A stretch of DNA of 64,000 bases. Origin: Oscarella lobularis. Taxonomy: Eukaryota > Porifera > Homoscleromorpha > Homosclerophorida > Oscarellidae. The stretch covers positions 1 through 64,000 of the forward strand of contig NC_089188.1 of the NCBI RefSeq assembly GCF_947507565.1, written 5' to 3'. The position numbers and the translations under genes are program-made. Below the pieces are notes generated by a model. That model was not told the DNA's origin. It saw only the letters and a program-made list of their open reading frames with translations, and did no database searches. Of this stretch, positions 9,701-19,395 are shown piece by piece. Positions within the stretch are counted from its first letter, which is position 1, and the number at the start of each line of letters is the position of its first letter.

Positions 9701-10555
9701 TATCCTTCCTCCTTACACTCTGACACATCTAAAAAAACGAATTAGAGACTCCTCAATAACTAAAATTCTACCTACATCACACACCTTTGATCCTTTGATA
9801 GTCATCCTCCCTCCTGATTGATTTTCCCTCTTTCCTATTCGCGTCCCTTGCTTGTATCCTTCCTCCTTAGACTCTGACACATCTAAAAAAACGAATTAGA
9901 GACTCCTCAATAACTAAAATTCTACCTACATCACATACCTTTGATCCTTTGATAGTCATCCTCCCTCCTGATTGTTTTTCCCTCCTTCCTATTCGCGTCC
10001 CTTGCTTGTATCCTTCTTCCTTAAACTCTTACACATCTAAAAAAACGAATTAGAGACTCCTCAATAACTAAAATTCTACCTACATCACATACCTTTGATC
10101 CTTTGATAGTCGTTCTCCCTCCTGATTGCTTTTCCGTCCTTCCCACTCGTGTCCCTTGCTGGTATCCTTCTTCCCTAAACTCTTACACATCTAAAAAAAC
10201 GAATTAGAGACTCCTCAATAACTTAAATTCTACCTACATCACACACCTTTGATCCCTAGATAGTCGTCCTTCCTCCTGATAACTTTTCCGTCCTTCCCAC
10301 TCGCGTCCCTTGTTCATATCCTTTTTCCTTACACTCTTCCACATCTAGAAAACGAATTAGAAACTCCTTAATTACTAAAACTCTACCTCCATCACATGCC
10401 GTTGATCCCTTGATATTCCTCCTTCTCCTTGCTCGCTTGTTCCTCTTCTCCATCGCGTCCCTTGGTCTTGTCCTCGTTCCTCCCATTCCTATGTACACGC
10501 ACTTATCTTTCTCCTCATCCCCACACTTTTCTTTCTGCTCATTTCAACACTTTTC
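6709..10555 (-). repeat. 154-bp exon-intron satellite, main array (about 24 units) with leader exon
   Basis: Each 154-bp unit, read on the minus strand, is an acceptor (ATTCGTTTTTTTAG), a 98-nt exon starting ATGTGTAAGAGT, a donor (CAAAG|GTATGTGATG) and the rest of a 56-nt intron. Exact multiples of 154 separate matching variants (616 and 770 bp between copies at 7993, 8609 and 9379). Splice motifs are kept in nearly all units. Phase-0 translation begins MCKSVRKKDTSKG and then EWEGRK, but most units carry TAG (from TGG) or TGA (from CGA). Open units are those at about 10107-10340, 7024-7121 and the last, 6713-6806. A leader exon stands at 10400-10488. Confidence 0.9.
10400..10488 (-). CDS. Basic leader exon, copy 1
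   Basis: After GTGTACATAG the minus strand has an 89-nt exon, open in one frame: MGGTRTRPRDAMEKRNKRAR then RRRNIKGST. It enters in phase 1 and ends in phase 0, which suits the following exon (MWKSVRKKDMNKG, open). The donor is changed to GCATGTG from GTATGTG, a weak but usable GC-type site. Homologues lie at 12607-12695, 44843-44939 and 62827-62923. The peptide is strongly basic and could bind nucleic acid or be a nuclear or nucleolar targeting segment; that is inference. Confidence 0.5.
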
Positions 10556-11156
10556 TCGAACGTTCGAACGAGGATTCGAACGGGGAATTGAACGTTCGAA
10601 CGAGGATTCGAACGTTCGAACGTGGAATGGGGGTTCAAACGTTCTAACGGAGGGTTCGAACGTTCGAATAGGGGTTCGAACGTTCGAATGGGGGTTCGAA
10701 CGTTCGGACAGGGGGTTCGAACGTTCGAATGGGGGTTCTAACGTTCGAACGGAGGGTTCGAACGTTCGAACGGAGGGTCCGAACGTTCGAACGAGGGGTT
10801 CGAAAGTTCGAATAGGGGTTTGAACGTTCGAATGGGGTTCGAACGTTCGAATAAGGGTTCGAACGGAAGGTTCGAACGTTCGAATGGGGGTTCGAACGTT
10901 CGAACGTGGGTTCGAACGTTCGAATGGGGGTTCGAACGTTCGAACGGAGTTCAAACGTTCGAACGGGGGTTTGAACGTTCGAACGGAGGTTCGAACGTTC
11001 GAATAGGGGTTCGAACGTTCGAATGGGGGTTCGAACGTTCGAATGGGAGGTTCGAACGTCCGAACGGGGTTCGAACGTTTGAATAGGGGTTTGAACGTTC
11101 GAACGTTCGAATGGGGGTTCGAACGTTCAAACGGGGGGTTCGAAAGTTCGAATGCA
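10555..11156. repeat. TTCGAACG palindromic array I
   Basis: About 27 units of 21-23 bp built on the perfect palindrome TTCGAACGTTCGAA joined by GGGG, AGGGG or GGAGGG spacers. It begins right after CATTTCAACACTTTTCTCGA and ends at GAATGCATGACAAATTG, where the GGACAAATTGTCC array starts. Long open frames here on both strands follow from the repeat and are not genes. Confidence 0.97.
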
Positions 11157-11413
11157 TGACAAATTGTCCCAGGACAAATTGTCCTGGGGACAAATTCTCC
11201 CAGGACAAATTGTCCCCAGGACAAATTGTCCCAGGACAAATTGTCCCAGGATAAATTGTCCCTAGGACAAATTGTCCCCAGGACAAATTGTCCAAGGAGA
11301 AATTGTCCCCAGGACAAATTGTCCCAGGACAAATTGTCCCCAGGACAAATTGATCACAGGACAAATTGTCCCCAGGACAAATTGTCCCCAGGACAAATTG
11401 TCCCCAGGACAAC
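11157..11413. repeat. GGACAAATTGTCC array 1
   Basis: About 16 units of 15-16 bp, GGACAAATTGTCC plus CCA or CA. The core is a dyad (GGACAA-A-TTGTCC). It joins TTCGAACG array I to the second 154-bp array. Confidence 0.97.
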
Positions 11414-12740
11414 CTTCCTTCCCACTCGTGTCCCCCTTGCTCGTATCCTTCTTCCTTACACTCTTACACATCTAAAAAAACGAATTAGAGACTCCTCAAT
11501 AACTTAAATTCTACCTACATCACATACCTTTGCTCCCTAGATAGTCGTCCTTCCTTCTGATTGTTTTTCCTTCTTTCTCATTCGCGTTCCTTGCTTGTAT
11601 CCTTCCTCCTTACACTCTGACACATTTAAAAAACAAATTAGAGACTCCTCAATAACTAAAACTCTACCTACATCACATACCTTTGATCTTTGATAGTCGT
11701 CCTTCATCCTGATTGTTTTTCCCTCCTTCTCATTCGCGTCCCTTGCTTGTATCCTTCCTTCTTACACTCTTACACATCTAAAAAAAAAATTTAGAGACTC
11801 CTCAATAACTAAAACTCTACCTACATCACATACCTTTGATCATTTGATAGTCGTCCTTCATCCTGATTGTTTTTTCCTCCTTCCTATTCGCGTCCCTTGC
11901 TTGTATCCTTGTTCCTTACACTCTTACACATCTAAAGAAACAAATTAGGGACTCCTAAATAACTAAAATTCTACCTACATCACACATACCTTTGATCCTT
12001 TGATAGTCGTCCTTCACCCTGATTGTTTTTCCTTCCTTCCTATTCGCGTCCCTTGCTCGTATCCTTGTTCCTTAAACTCTTACATATCTAAAGAAACGAA
12101 TTAGGGACTCCTCAATTGCTCAAAATCTACCTACATCACACACCTTTGATCCCTAGATAGTCGTCCTTCCTCCTGATCCCTTTTCCGTCCTTCCCACTCG
12201 CGTCCCTTGCTTGTATCCTTCTTCCTTAAACTCTTACACATCTAAAAAAACGAATTAGAGACTCCTCAATAACTTAAATTCTACCTACATCACACACCTT
12301 TGCTCCCTAGATAGTCGTCCTTCCTCCTGAGAACTTTTCCGTCCTTCCCACTCGCGTCCCTTGCTGGTATCCTTCTTCCTTAAACTCTTACACATCTAAA
12401 AAACGAATTAGAGACTCCTCAATAACTTAAATTCTACCTACATCACACACCTTTGATCCCTAGATAGTCGTCCTTCCTCCTAAGAACTTTTCCGTCCTTC
12501 CCACTCGCGTCCCTTGTTCATATCCTTCTTCCTTACAGTCTTCCACATATTCCAGAAAACGAATTAGAAACTCCTTAATTACTAAAACTCTACCTCCATC
12601 ACATGCCGTCGATCCCTTGATATTCCTCCTTCTCCTTGCTCGCTTGTTCCTCTTCTCCCTCGCGTCCCTTGGTCTTGTCCTCGTTTCTCCCATTCCTATG
12701 TAAACGCACTTATCTTTCTCCTCATCCCCACACTTTTCTT
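11414..12740 (-). repeat. 154-bp exon-intron satellite, second array (about 8 units) with leader exon
   Basis: Same unit and orientation as the main array. Units near 12145-12240 and 12297-12390 are open in phase 0 (MCKSLRKKDTSKG, EWEGRK, then RLSRDQ or RLSREQ). Those farther from the leader carry TGA or TAG. The unit next to the leader has lost its acceptor AG and has TAG. A leader exon lies at 12607-12695. Confidence 0.88.
12607..12695 (-). CDS. Basic leader exon, copy 2
   Basis: 89 nt after GTTTACATAG, reading MGETRTRPRDAREKRNKRAR then RRRNIKGST in phase 1 to 0. It differs from copy 1 by a few residues (G/E, M/R) with no stop. The donor is GCATGTG as in copy 1, so the two modules share the mutation and were duplicated after it. 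Confidence 0.45.
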
Positions 12741-12761
12741 TCTGCTCATTTCAACACTTCT

Positions 12762-13266
12762 CTCGAACGTTCGAACGAGGATTCGAAAAGGGAATTGAAC
12801 GTTCGAACGAGGATTCGAACGTTCGAACGTGGAATGAAGCATCGAACGTTCGAACGAGGTGTTCGAACGTATGAATAGGGGTTCGAACGTTTGAATGGGG
12901 GTTCGAACGTTCGAACAGAAGGGTTCGAAAGTTCGAATGGGGGTTCGAACGTTCTAACATAGGGTTCGAACGTTCGAACAGGGGGTTCGAACGTTCGAAT
13001 GGAGTTCGAACGTTCTAACAAGGGGTTCGAACGTTCGAATGGGGGTTCAAACGTTCGAATGGGAGGTTCGAACTTTTGAACGAGGTTCGAACGTTCGAAC
13101 GGTATTTGGAACGTTCGAACAGGGGTTCGATAGTTCGAATGGGGGTTCGAACGTTTGAATGGGAGGTTCGAACGTCCGAATAGGGGTTCGAACGTTCGAA
13201 CGGGGGGTTCGAACGTTCAAATAGGGGTTCGAACGTTCGAACGGCGGGTTCGAAACTTCGAATGCA
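12762..13266. repeat. TTCGAACG palindromic array II
   Basis: About 23 units of the TTCGAACGTTCGAA type, more degenerate than array I. Both arrays start with the same run of GAGGATTCGAA variants and end with GAATGCATGA followed by the GGACAAATTGTCC satellite. Array II therefore belongs to a duplicated module (leader exon, palindrome array, connector). Confidence 0.96.
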
Positions 13267-13267
13267 T

Positions 13268-13362
13268 GAAAAATTGTCCCAGGACAAATTGTCCCCCAGG
13301 ACCAATTGTCCCAGGACAAATTGTCCCAGGACAAATTGTCACCAGGACAAATTGTCGCCAAA
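13268..13362. repeat. GGACAAATTGTCC array 2
   Basis: Six units between TTCGAACG array II and element B. The last unit breaks at ATTGTCGCCAAATTCC. Confidence 0.95.
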
Positions 13363-14164
13363 TTCCAAACCACAATGCTCTACGATGAAGGGAAAGACTT
13401 CTACGAGACGTTCGAAACGAGTCCGAAACGCAACAGTTGGATTTAGCGAAATTTTGACCAAATTTCGATCGCACGCGAAAAAAACCTTTTCGTGCCTTTC
13501 AGCCATCCCAAATCCTCCTCAAAAAACCAAAAAAACGGCAGCAGAAGCGACTGCACGGCGCAGAAAATCGAAGGACAAAAATCGATTTTCCAATTCGCGA
13601 CTCGTTTCGCGAAAAAGCGCACAACTCTGCAAGGAGACGTCGCACGAGCACCGCACCGGTGCCATTCGATTCGTCGTGGTCTCACAAATAAAACCTGGTA
13701 CAACGTTCACCACTTTTCGCCAATTTTTGACATAAAATTAAGCGAAACAAACAATACGCCTACGCGCGTACACAGTAAACGACACAACCTTAACCGTGCC
13801 GCCACTCCGCGACGCCGCGTCGTACGACGATAAGCGGCACGTCGATCGAGAGGGCATATGGTGCAGTTTACAAATTGCCGCCACTCGACGGCATCCGAGT
13901 AGCCGTTTGCCGTAGAGCACGTGCGAAAGAAAGGGAACACGCCCCCTTTCACGGACACATTAATTCGGCGAAAACGACTCCGAAAGCGACGCTTTGCGTC
14001 GCAAAACGTTCTAAACCGTCTCGAATCCTTCGTATCGAAGCCATTCGAAACGAAAAATTCACTATTCGAAGCTCGCGCAACCACTTGGCGACGCGACGCG
14101 TTCGTACGCGCGCTCCGCGGGCGACAAACGCTCTAAAACTGATTGGCAACTATCTACTACTTAC
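13363..14164 (-). other. Element B: presumed intron 1 region
   Basis: Minus-strand sequence downstream of the exon 1 donor at 14165. It shares short blocks with the introns of A and C (GGGGGCGTGTTCCCTTTCTTTC, then CTACGGCAAACGGC) and is about 90 percent like element D over 63200-63690. It is truncated at the GGACAAATTGTCC array before any exon 2, so this copy may depend on the downstream leader exon as its next exon. Open frames on both strands here are not conserved in A or C. Confidence 0.45.
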
Positions 14165-14330
14165 CTTTTGACGTCGCTCGGACCTTCGCATCGTCGAAAA
14201 CGAGCCAGAAACAGTGTTTCTTCGAAACGAGACGCGCGCGCTAACATACGCACGTGACCTCACAGGTTTAACATGTTGACGTCATAAATAAACTATTAAC
14301 AATCGGGGTTTCACATTGCTACGCCTATAG
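14165..14330 (-). promoter_or_regulatory. Promoter module B and exon 1 (minus strand)
   Basis: Read on the minus strand: TGACGTCA (14284-14277) after TTTATTTA, CACGTG (14256-14251), a GTTAGCGCGC block (14245-14235) and an ATG at 14191. The ATG opens MRRSERRQK and reaches AAAAG|GTAAGT at 14165. The nine-codon exon ends in phase 0. It is the nearest promoter upstream of the 154-bp arrays and points at them, so I infer it could drive transcription across them towards the poly(A) signal at 5620-5615. Confidence 0.55.
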
Positions 14331-14383
14331 AATGGCACGGAAACACGTACAGAGCGGTTTCGCGAAGATTGGACGAGGGACAA

Positions 14384-14815
14384 ACAGTCCCAGAACAAAT
14401 TGTCCAAGGACAAATTGTCCCCAGGACAAATTGTCAAGGAAAAATTGTTCCAGGACAAATTGTCCTAGGAAAAATTCTCCCAGGACAAATTCTCCCAGGA
14501 CAAATTGTCCTAGGACAAATTGTCCCAGGACAAATTGTTCCAAAACAAATTGTCCCCAGGACAAATTGTCCCCAGGAGAAATTCTCCCAGGACAAATTGT
14601 CCCCACGACAAATTGTCCCAGGACAAATTGTCCCCAGGACAAATTGTCCCAGGACAAATTGTTCAAGGACAAACTGTCCCCAGGACAAATTGTGCCCGGA
14701 CAAATTGTCCCAGGACAAATTGTTCAAGGACAAACTGTCCCCAGGACAAATTGTCCCAAGACAAATTGTCCCAGGACAATTTGTCCTGGGGACAAATTGT
14801 ACCCAGGACAAATTC
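14384..14815. repeat. GGACAAATTGTCC array 3
   Basis: About 28 units joining element B to the first 22-bp AT-rich array. One unit near 14778 is inverted (GGACAATTTGTCCTGGGG), which is a palindrome of the unit junction and recurs in other arrays near their 3' border. Confidence 0.97.
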
Positions 14816-16098
14816 TGAATAAATGCAGAATTAATTGCAGAATTAATTCTGAATTAATGCAGAATAAATGCGGAATTTATTCTGAATTAATGAAGAATTT
14901 ATTCCTAATAAATGTAAAATTTATTCTGAATTAAAGCAGAATTTTTTCTGAATTAATGCCGAATTTATTCTGCATTAATCTAGAATAATTTCTGCATTAA
15001 TGCAGAATTTATTCAGAATTAATTCAGAATTTATTCTGAATTAATGCAGAATTTATTCTGAATTAATTTAGAATTTATTCTGAATTAATGCAGAATTTAT
15101 TCGGAACTAATGCCGAATTTATTCTGAATAAATGCGGAATTTAAACTAAATGAATGCAGAATTTATTCTGAATTAATGCAGAATTTATTCTCAGTTAATG
15201 CAGAATTTATTCTGAATAAATGCAGAAGTTATTCTGAATTTATTCTGAATTAATGCAGAATTTATTCTGAACTAATGCAGAATTTATTCTGAATTAATAC
15301 AAAATTAATTCTCAATAAATGCAGAATCAATTCTGAATTAATGCAGAATTAATTCAGAATTTATTCTGAATTAATGCAGAATTTATTCTGAATTAATGCA
15401 GAACTTATTCTGAATAAAAGCAGAATTTATTCTGAATTAATGCAGAATTTATTCGGAACTAATGCCGAATTTATTCTGAGTAAATGCGGAAATTATTCTG
15501 AATTAATGCAGAATTTATTCTGAATTAATGCAGAACTTATTCTGAATTAATGCAGAATTTATTCTGAATAAATCTAGCATTTATTTTGAATTAATTCAGA
15601 ATTAATTCTGAATTAATGCCGAATTTATTCTGAATTGATGCAGAAATTATTCAAAATAAATGCAGAATTTATTCTGAATTAATCTAGCATTTATTTTGAA
15701 TTAATTCAGAATTAATTCTGAATTAATGCAGAATTTATTCTGAATTGATGCAGAAATTATTCAAAATAAATGCAGAATTTATTCTGAATTAATTCAGAAT
15801 TTATTCCAAATAAATTCAGAATTTATTCTGAATTAATTCAGAATTTATTCTGAATTAATGCAGAATTTATTCTGAATTAATGCAGAATTAATTCTGAAAT
15901 AATGCAGAATTTATTCTGGATTAATGCAGAATTTATTCTGAATTAATGCAGAAATTATTATAGATTAATGCAGAATTTATTCTGAATTAATGCAGAATTT
16001 ATCCTCAATTAATGCAGAATTAATTCTGAATTAATGCAGAATAAATGCGGAATTTATTCTGCATTATTGCAGAATTTATTCTAAATTAATTTTGAATT
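14812..16098. repeat. 22-bp GAATTAATGCAGAATTTATT satellite, block 1
   Basis: About 58 units of 22 bp, each with dyads such as AGAATTTATTCT and AGAATTAATTCT. Local higher-order copies exist (CTAGCATTTATTTTGAATTA at 15583 and 15684). AT-rich, no gene. Confidence 0.96.
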
Positions 16099-16300
16099 TC
16101 CAGGACAAATTGTGTCAGGACAAATTGTCCCGAGGACAACTTGTCCCCAGGACAAATTGTCCCAGGACAAATTGTCCCCAGGACAAATTGTCCCAGGACA
16201 TATTGTCCCCAGGACAAATTGTCCCCAGGACAAATTGTGCCAGGACAATTTGTCCCCAGGACAAATTGTCCCAGGACAAATTGTCCCCGAAAAAATTCTC
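16099..16300. repeat. GGACAAATTGTCC array 4
   Basis: About 13 units between the 22-bp satellite and the 48-bp satellite. Confidence 0.96.
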
Positions 16301-16592
16301 ATAAAATTACAGCGAAATTAAAGGGGGTTAGCCAACGGGTCTCCCCTGTAATAAACTACAGCGAAATTACAGGGGGCTAGCCAACGGGTATCTCTTGTAA
16401 TAAATTACAGCGAAATTACAGGGGGTTAGCCAACGGTTCTCTCCTCTAATAAATTACAGCGAAATTACAGGGGGTTAGCCAACGGGTCTCTCCTGTAATA
16501 AACTACAGCGAAATTACAGGGGGCTAGCCAAGGGGTCTCTTGTAATAAATTACAGCGAAATTACAGGGGCTAGCCAACGGGTCTCTCATAAT
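16301..16592. repeat. 48-bp CTGTAATAAATTACAG satellite, short block
   Basis: Six units of about 47-48 bp containing TAGCCAACGGGTCTCTCCTG and the dyad CTGTAAT-AA-ATTACAG. Confidence 0.96.
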
Positions 16593-16962
16593 AAATGAAA
16601 TTGAATGAAAACGAAAACATGTGAATTCAAATAAAAGCCTGTGCATTAAAATGAAAGCGTGTGCATTCATATGAAAGACTGTGCATTCAAATGAAAGCCT
16701 GTGCATTCAAATGAAAGCTTGTGCATTCAAAAGAAATCCTGTGCATTCAAATGAAAGCCTGTGCATTCAAATGAAAGCCTGTGCATTCAATTGAGAGCCT
16801 GTACACTCAAATGAAAGCCTGTGTATTCAAATGAAAGCCTCTGCATTCAATTGAGACCCGGTGCACTTACTTGAGGCAATGTGGATTCAAATGAAAACAT
16901 GTGCATTCAAATAAAAGCCTGTGCATTCAAATGAAAACATGTGCATTCAAATTCAAATTTCC
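16593..16962. repeat. 20-bp TGTGCATTCAAATGAAAGCC array, block 1
   Basis: About 18 units of 20 bp with scattered changes. The same family recurs at 48235-48690. Confidence 0.95.
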
Positions 16963-19302
16963 TCAAAGTGTTTTCTGTTGTAGGTACTCAATGTGTTTTC
17001 TGTTGTAGGTACTCAATATGTTTTCTGTTTTAGGTACTCAATATGTTTTCTGTTGTAGGTACTCAATGTGTTTTCTGTTGAAGGTACTCAATGTGTTTTC
17101 TATTGTAGGTACTCAATGTGTTTTCTGTTGAAGGTACTGAATGTGTTTTCTGTTCTAGGTACTCAATGTGTTTTCTGTTGAAGGTACTGAATGTGTTTTC
17201 TGTTGAAGGTACTGAATGTGTTTTCTGTTGTAGGTACTCAATATGTTTTCTGTTTTAGGTACTGAATGTGTTTTCTGTTGTAGGTACTCAATATGTTTTC
17301 TGTTGTAGGTACTCAATATGTTTTCTGTTGTAGGTACTCAATGTGTTTTCTGTTGAAGGTACTCAATGTGTTTTCTGTTGAAGGTACTCAATGTGTTTTC
17401 TGTTGTAGGTACTCAATGTGATTTCTGTTGTAGGTACTCAATATGTTTTCTGTTGAAGGTACTCAATGTGTTTTCTGTTGTAGGTACTCAATATGTTTTC
17501 TGTTGTAGGTACTCAATATGTTTTCTGTTGAAGGTACTCAATGTGTTTTCTGTTGTAGGTACTCAATGTGTTTTCTGTTGAAGGTACTCAATATGTTTTC
17601 TGTTGTAGGTACTCAATATGTTTTCTGTTGAAGGTACTCAATGTGTTTTCTGTTTTAGGTACTCAATGTGTTTTCTGTTGTAGGTACTCAATGTGTTTTC
17701 TGTTGTAGGTACTCAATATGTTTTCTGTTGTAGGTACTCAATATGTTTTCTGTTGTAGGTACTCAATGTGTTTTCTGTTGTAGGTACTCAATATGATTTC
17801 TGTTGAAGGTACTCAATGTGTTTTCTGTTTTAGGTACTCAATGTGTTTTCTGTTGTAGGTACTCAATGTGTTTTCTGTTCTAGGTACTCAATATGTTTTC
17901 TGTTGTAGGTACTCAATATGTTTTCTGTTTTAGGTACTCAATATGTTTTCTGTTTTAGGTACTGAATGTGTTTTCTGTTGTAGGTACTCAATATGTTTTC
18001 TGTTTTAGGTACTCAATTTGTTTTCTGTTGTAGGTACTCAATGTGTTTTCTGTTGTAGGTACTCAATGTCTTTTCTGTTGTAGGTACTCAATATGTTTTC
18101 TGTTGAAGGTACTGAATGTGTTTTCTGTTGTAGGTACTCAATGTGTTTTCTGTTTTAGGTACTCAATATGTTTTCTGTTTTAGGTACTGAATGTGTTTTC
18201 TGTTGTAGGTATCCAATATGTTTTCTGTTGTAGGTACTCAATATGTTTTCTGTTTTAGGTACTCAATATGTTTTCAGTTTTAGGTACTCAATTTGTTTTC
18301 TGTTGTAGGTACTCAATGTGTTTTCTGTTGTAGGTACTCAATTAGTTTTCTGTTTTAGGTACTCAATTTGTTTTCTGTTGTAGGTACTCAATGTGTTTTC
18401 TGTTGTAGGTACTCACTGTGTTTTCTGTTGAAGGTACTGAATGTGTTTTCTGTTGTAGGTACTGAATGTGTTTTCTGTTGTAGGTACTGAATGTGTTTTC
18501 TGTTGTAGGTACTGAATGTGTTTTTTGTTGTAGGTACTGAATGTGTTTTCTGTTGTAGGTACTCAATGTGTTTTCTGTTGTAGGTACTCAATATGTTTTC
18601 TGTTGTAGGTACTCAATATGTATTCTGTTGAAGGTACTGAACGTGTTTAATGTTGAAGGTACTGAATGTGTTTTCTGTTGTAGGTACTCAATGTGTTTTC
18701 TGTTATAAGGTACTCAATATCTTTTCTGTTGTAGGTACTCACTGTGTTTTCTGTTGAAGGTACTGAATGTGTTTTCTGTTGTAGGTACTCAATGTGTTTT
18801 CTGTTGTAGGTACTCAATGTGTTTTCTGTTGTAGGTACTCAATGTGTTTTCTGTTGTAGGTACTCAATGTGTTTTCTGTTGTAGGTACTCAATATGTTTT
18901 CTGTTTTAGGTACTCAATATGTTTTCTGTTTTAGGTACTCAATATGTTTTCTGTTTTAGGTACTCAATGTGTTTTCTGTTGTAGGTACTCAATATGTTTT
19001 CTGTTGAAGGTACTGAATGTGTTTTCTGTTGTAGGTACTCAATGTGTTTTCTGTTGTAGGTACTCAATGTGTTTTCTGTTGTAGGTACTCAATATGTTTT
19101 CTGTTGAAGGTACTCAATGTGTTTTCTGTTTTAGGTACTCAATATGTTTTCTGTTGTAGGTACTCAATGTGTTTTCTGTTGTAGGTACTCACTGTGTTTT
19201 CTGTTGAAGGTACTCAATGTGTTTTCTGTTGTAGGTACTGAATGTGTTTTCTGTTGTAGGTACTCAATGTGTTTTCTGTTGAAGGTACTCAATGTGTTTT
19301 CT
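16963..19302. repeat. 25-bp GTTTTCTGTTGTAGGTACTC array
   Basis: About 93 units of 25 bp, almost without indels (one extra base near 18703). Each unit reads TTTTCTGTTGTAG|GTACTC, so a pyrimidine-rich acceptor motif abuts a GT donor-like motif. The open frames spanning three units (25 residues) are a product of the period. No gene. Confidence 0.97.
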
Positions 19303-19395
19303 GTTCAGAATAAATGCAGCATTATTCAGAATAAATGCAGCATTTTGTCAGAATAATTGCAGCATTTATTCTGAATAAATGTAGCATTTATTCAG
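19303..19395. repeat. Fragment of the 22-bp satellite
   Basis: Four variant units (AGAATAAATGCAGCATTAT) between the 25-bp array and the purine array. This is the only long junction here without a GGACAAATTGTCC tract. Confidence 0.9.

Noticed and set aside
10544-11412. Arg/Phe/Pro-rich open frames over TTCGAACG repeats
   Set aside because: Follow from the palindromic repeat, identical in kind on both strands, and run on into the next satellite.
16593-19302. CRISPR-like regular repeats
   Set aside because: No unique spacers between repeats, eukaryotic telomere context, no cas genes.
17366-19356. Repeated frames such as CFLLKVLNVFSVVGTQ and its complement-strand partner
   Set aside because: Three 25-bp units give 25 codons, so any stop-free unit yields a periodic frame; no gene context.
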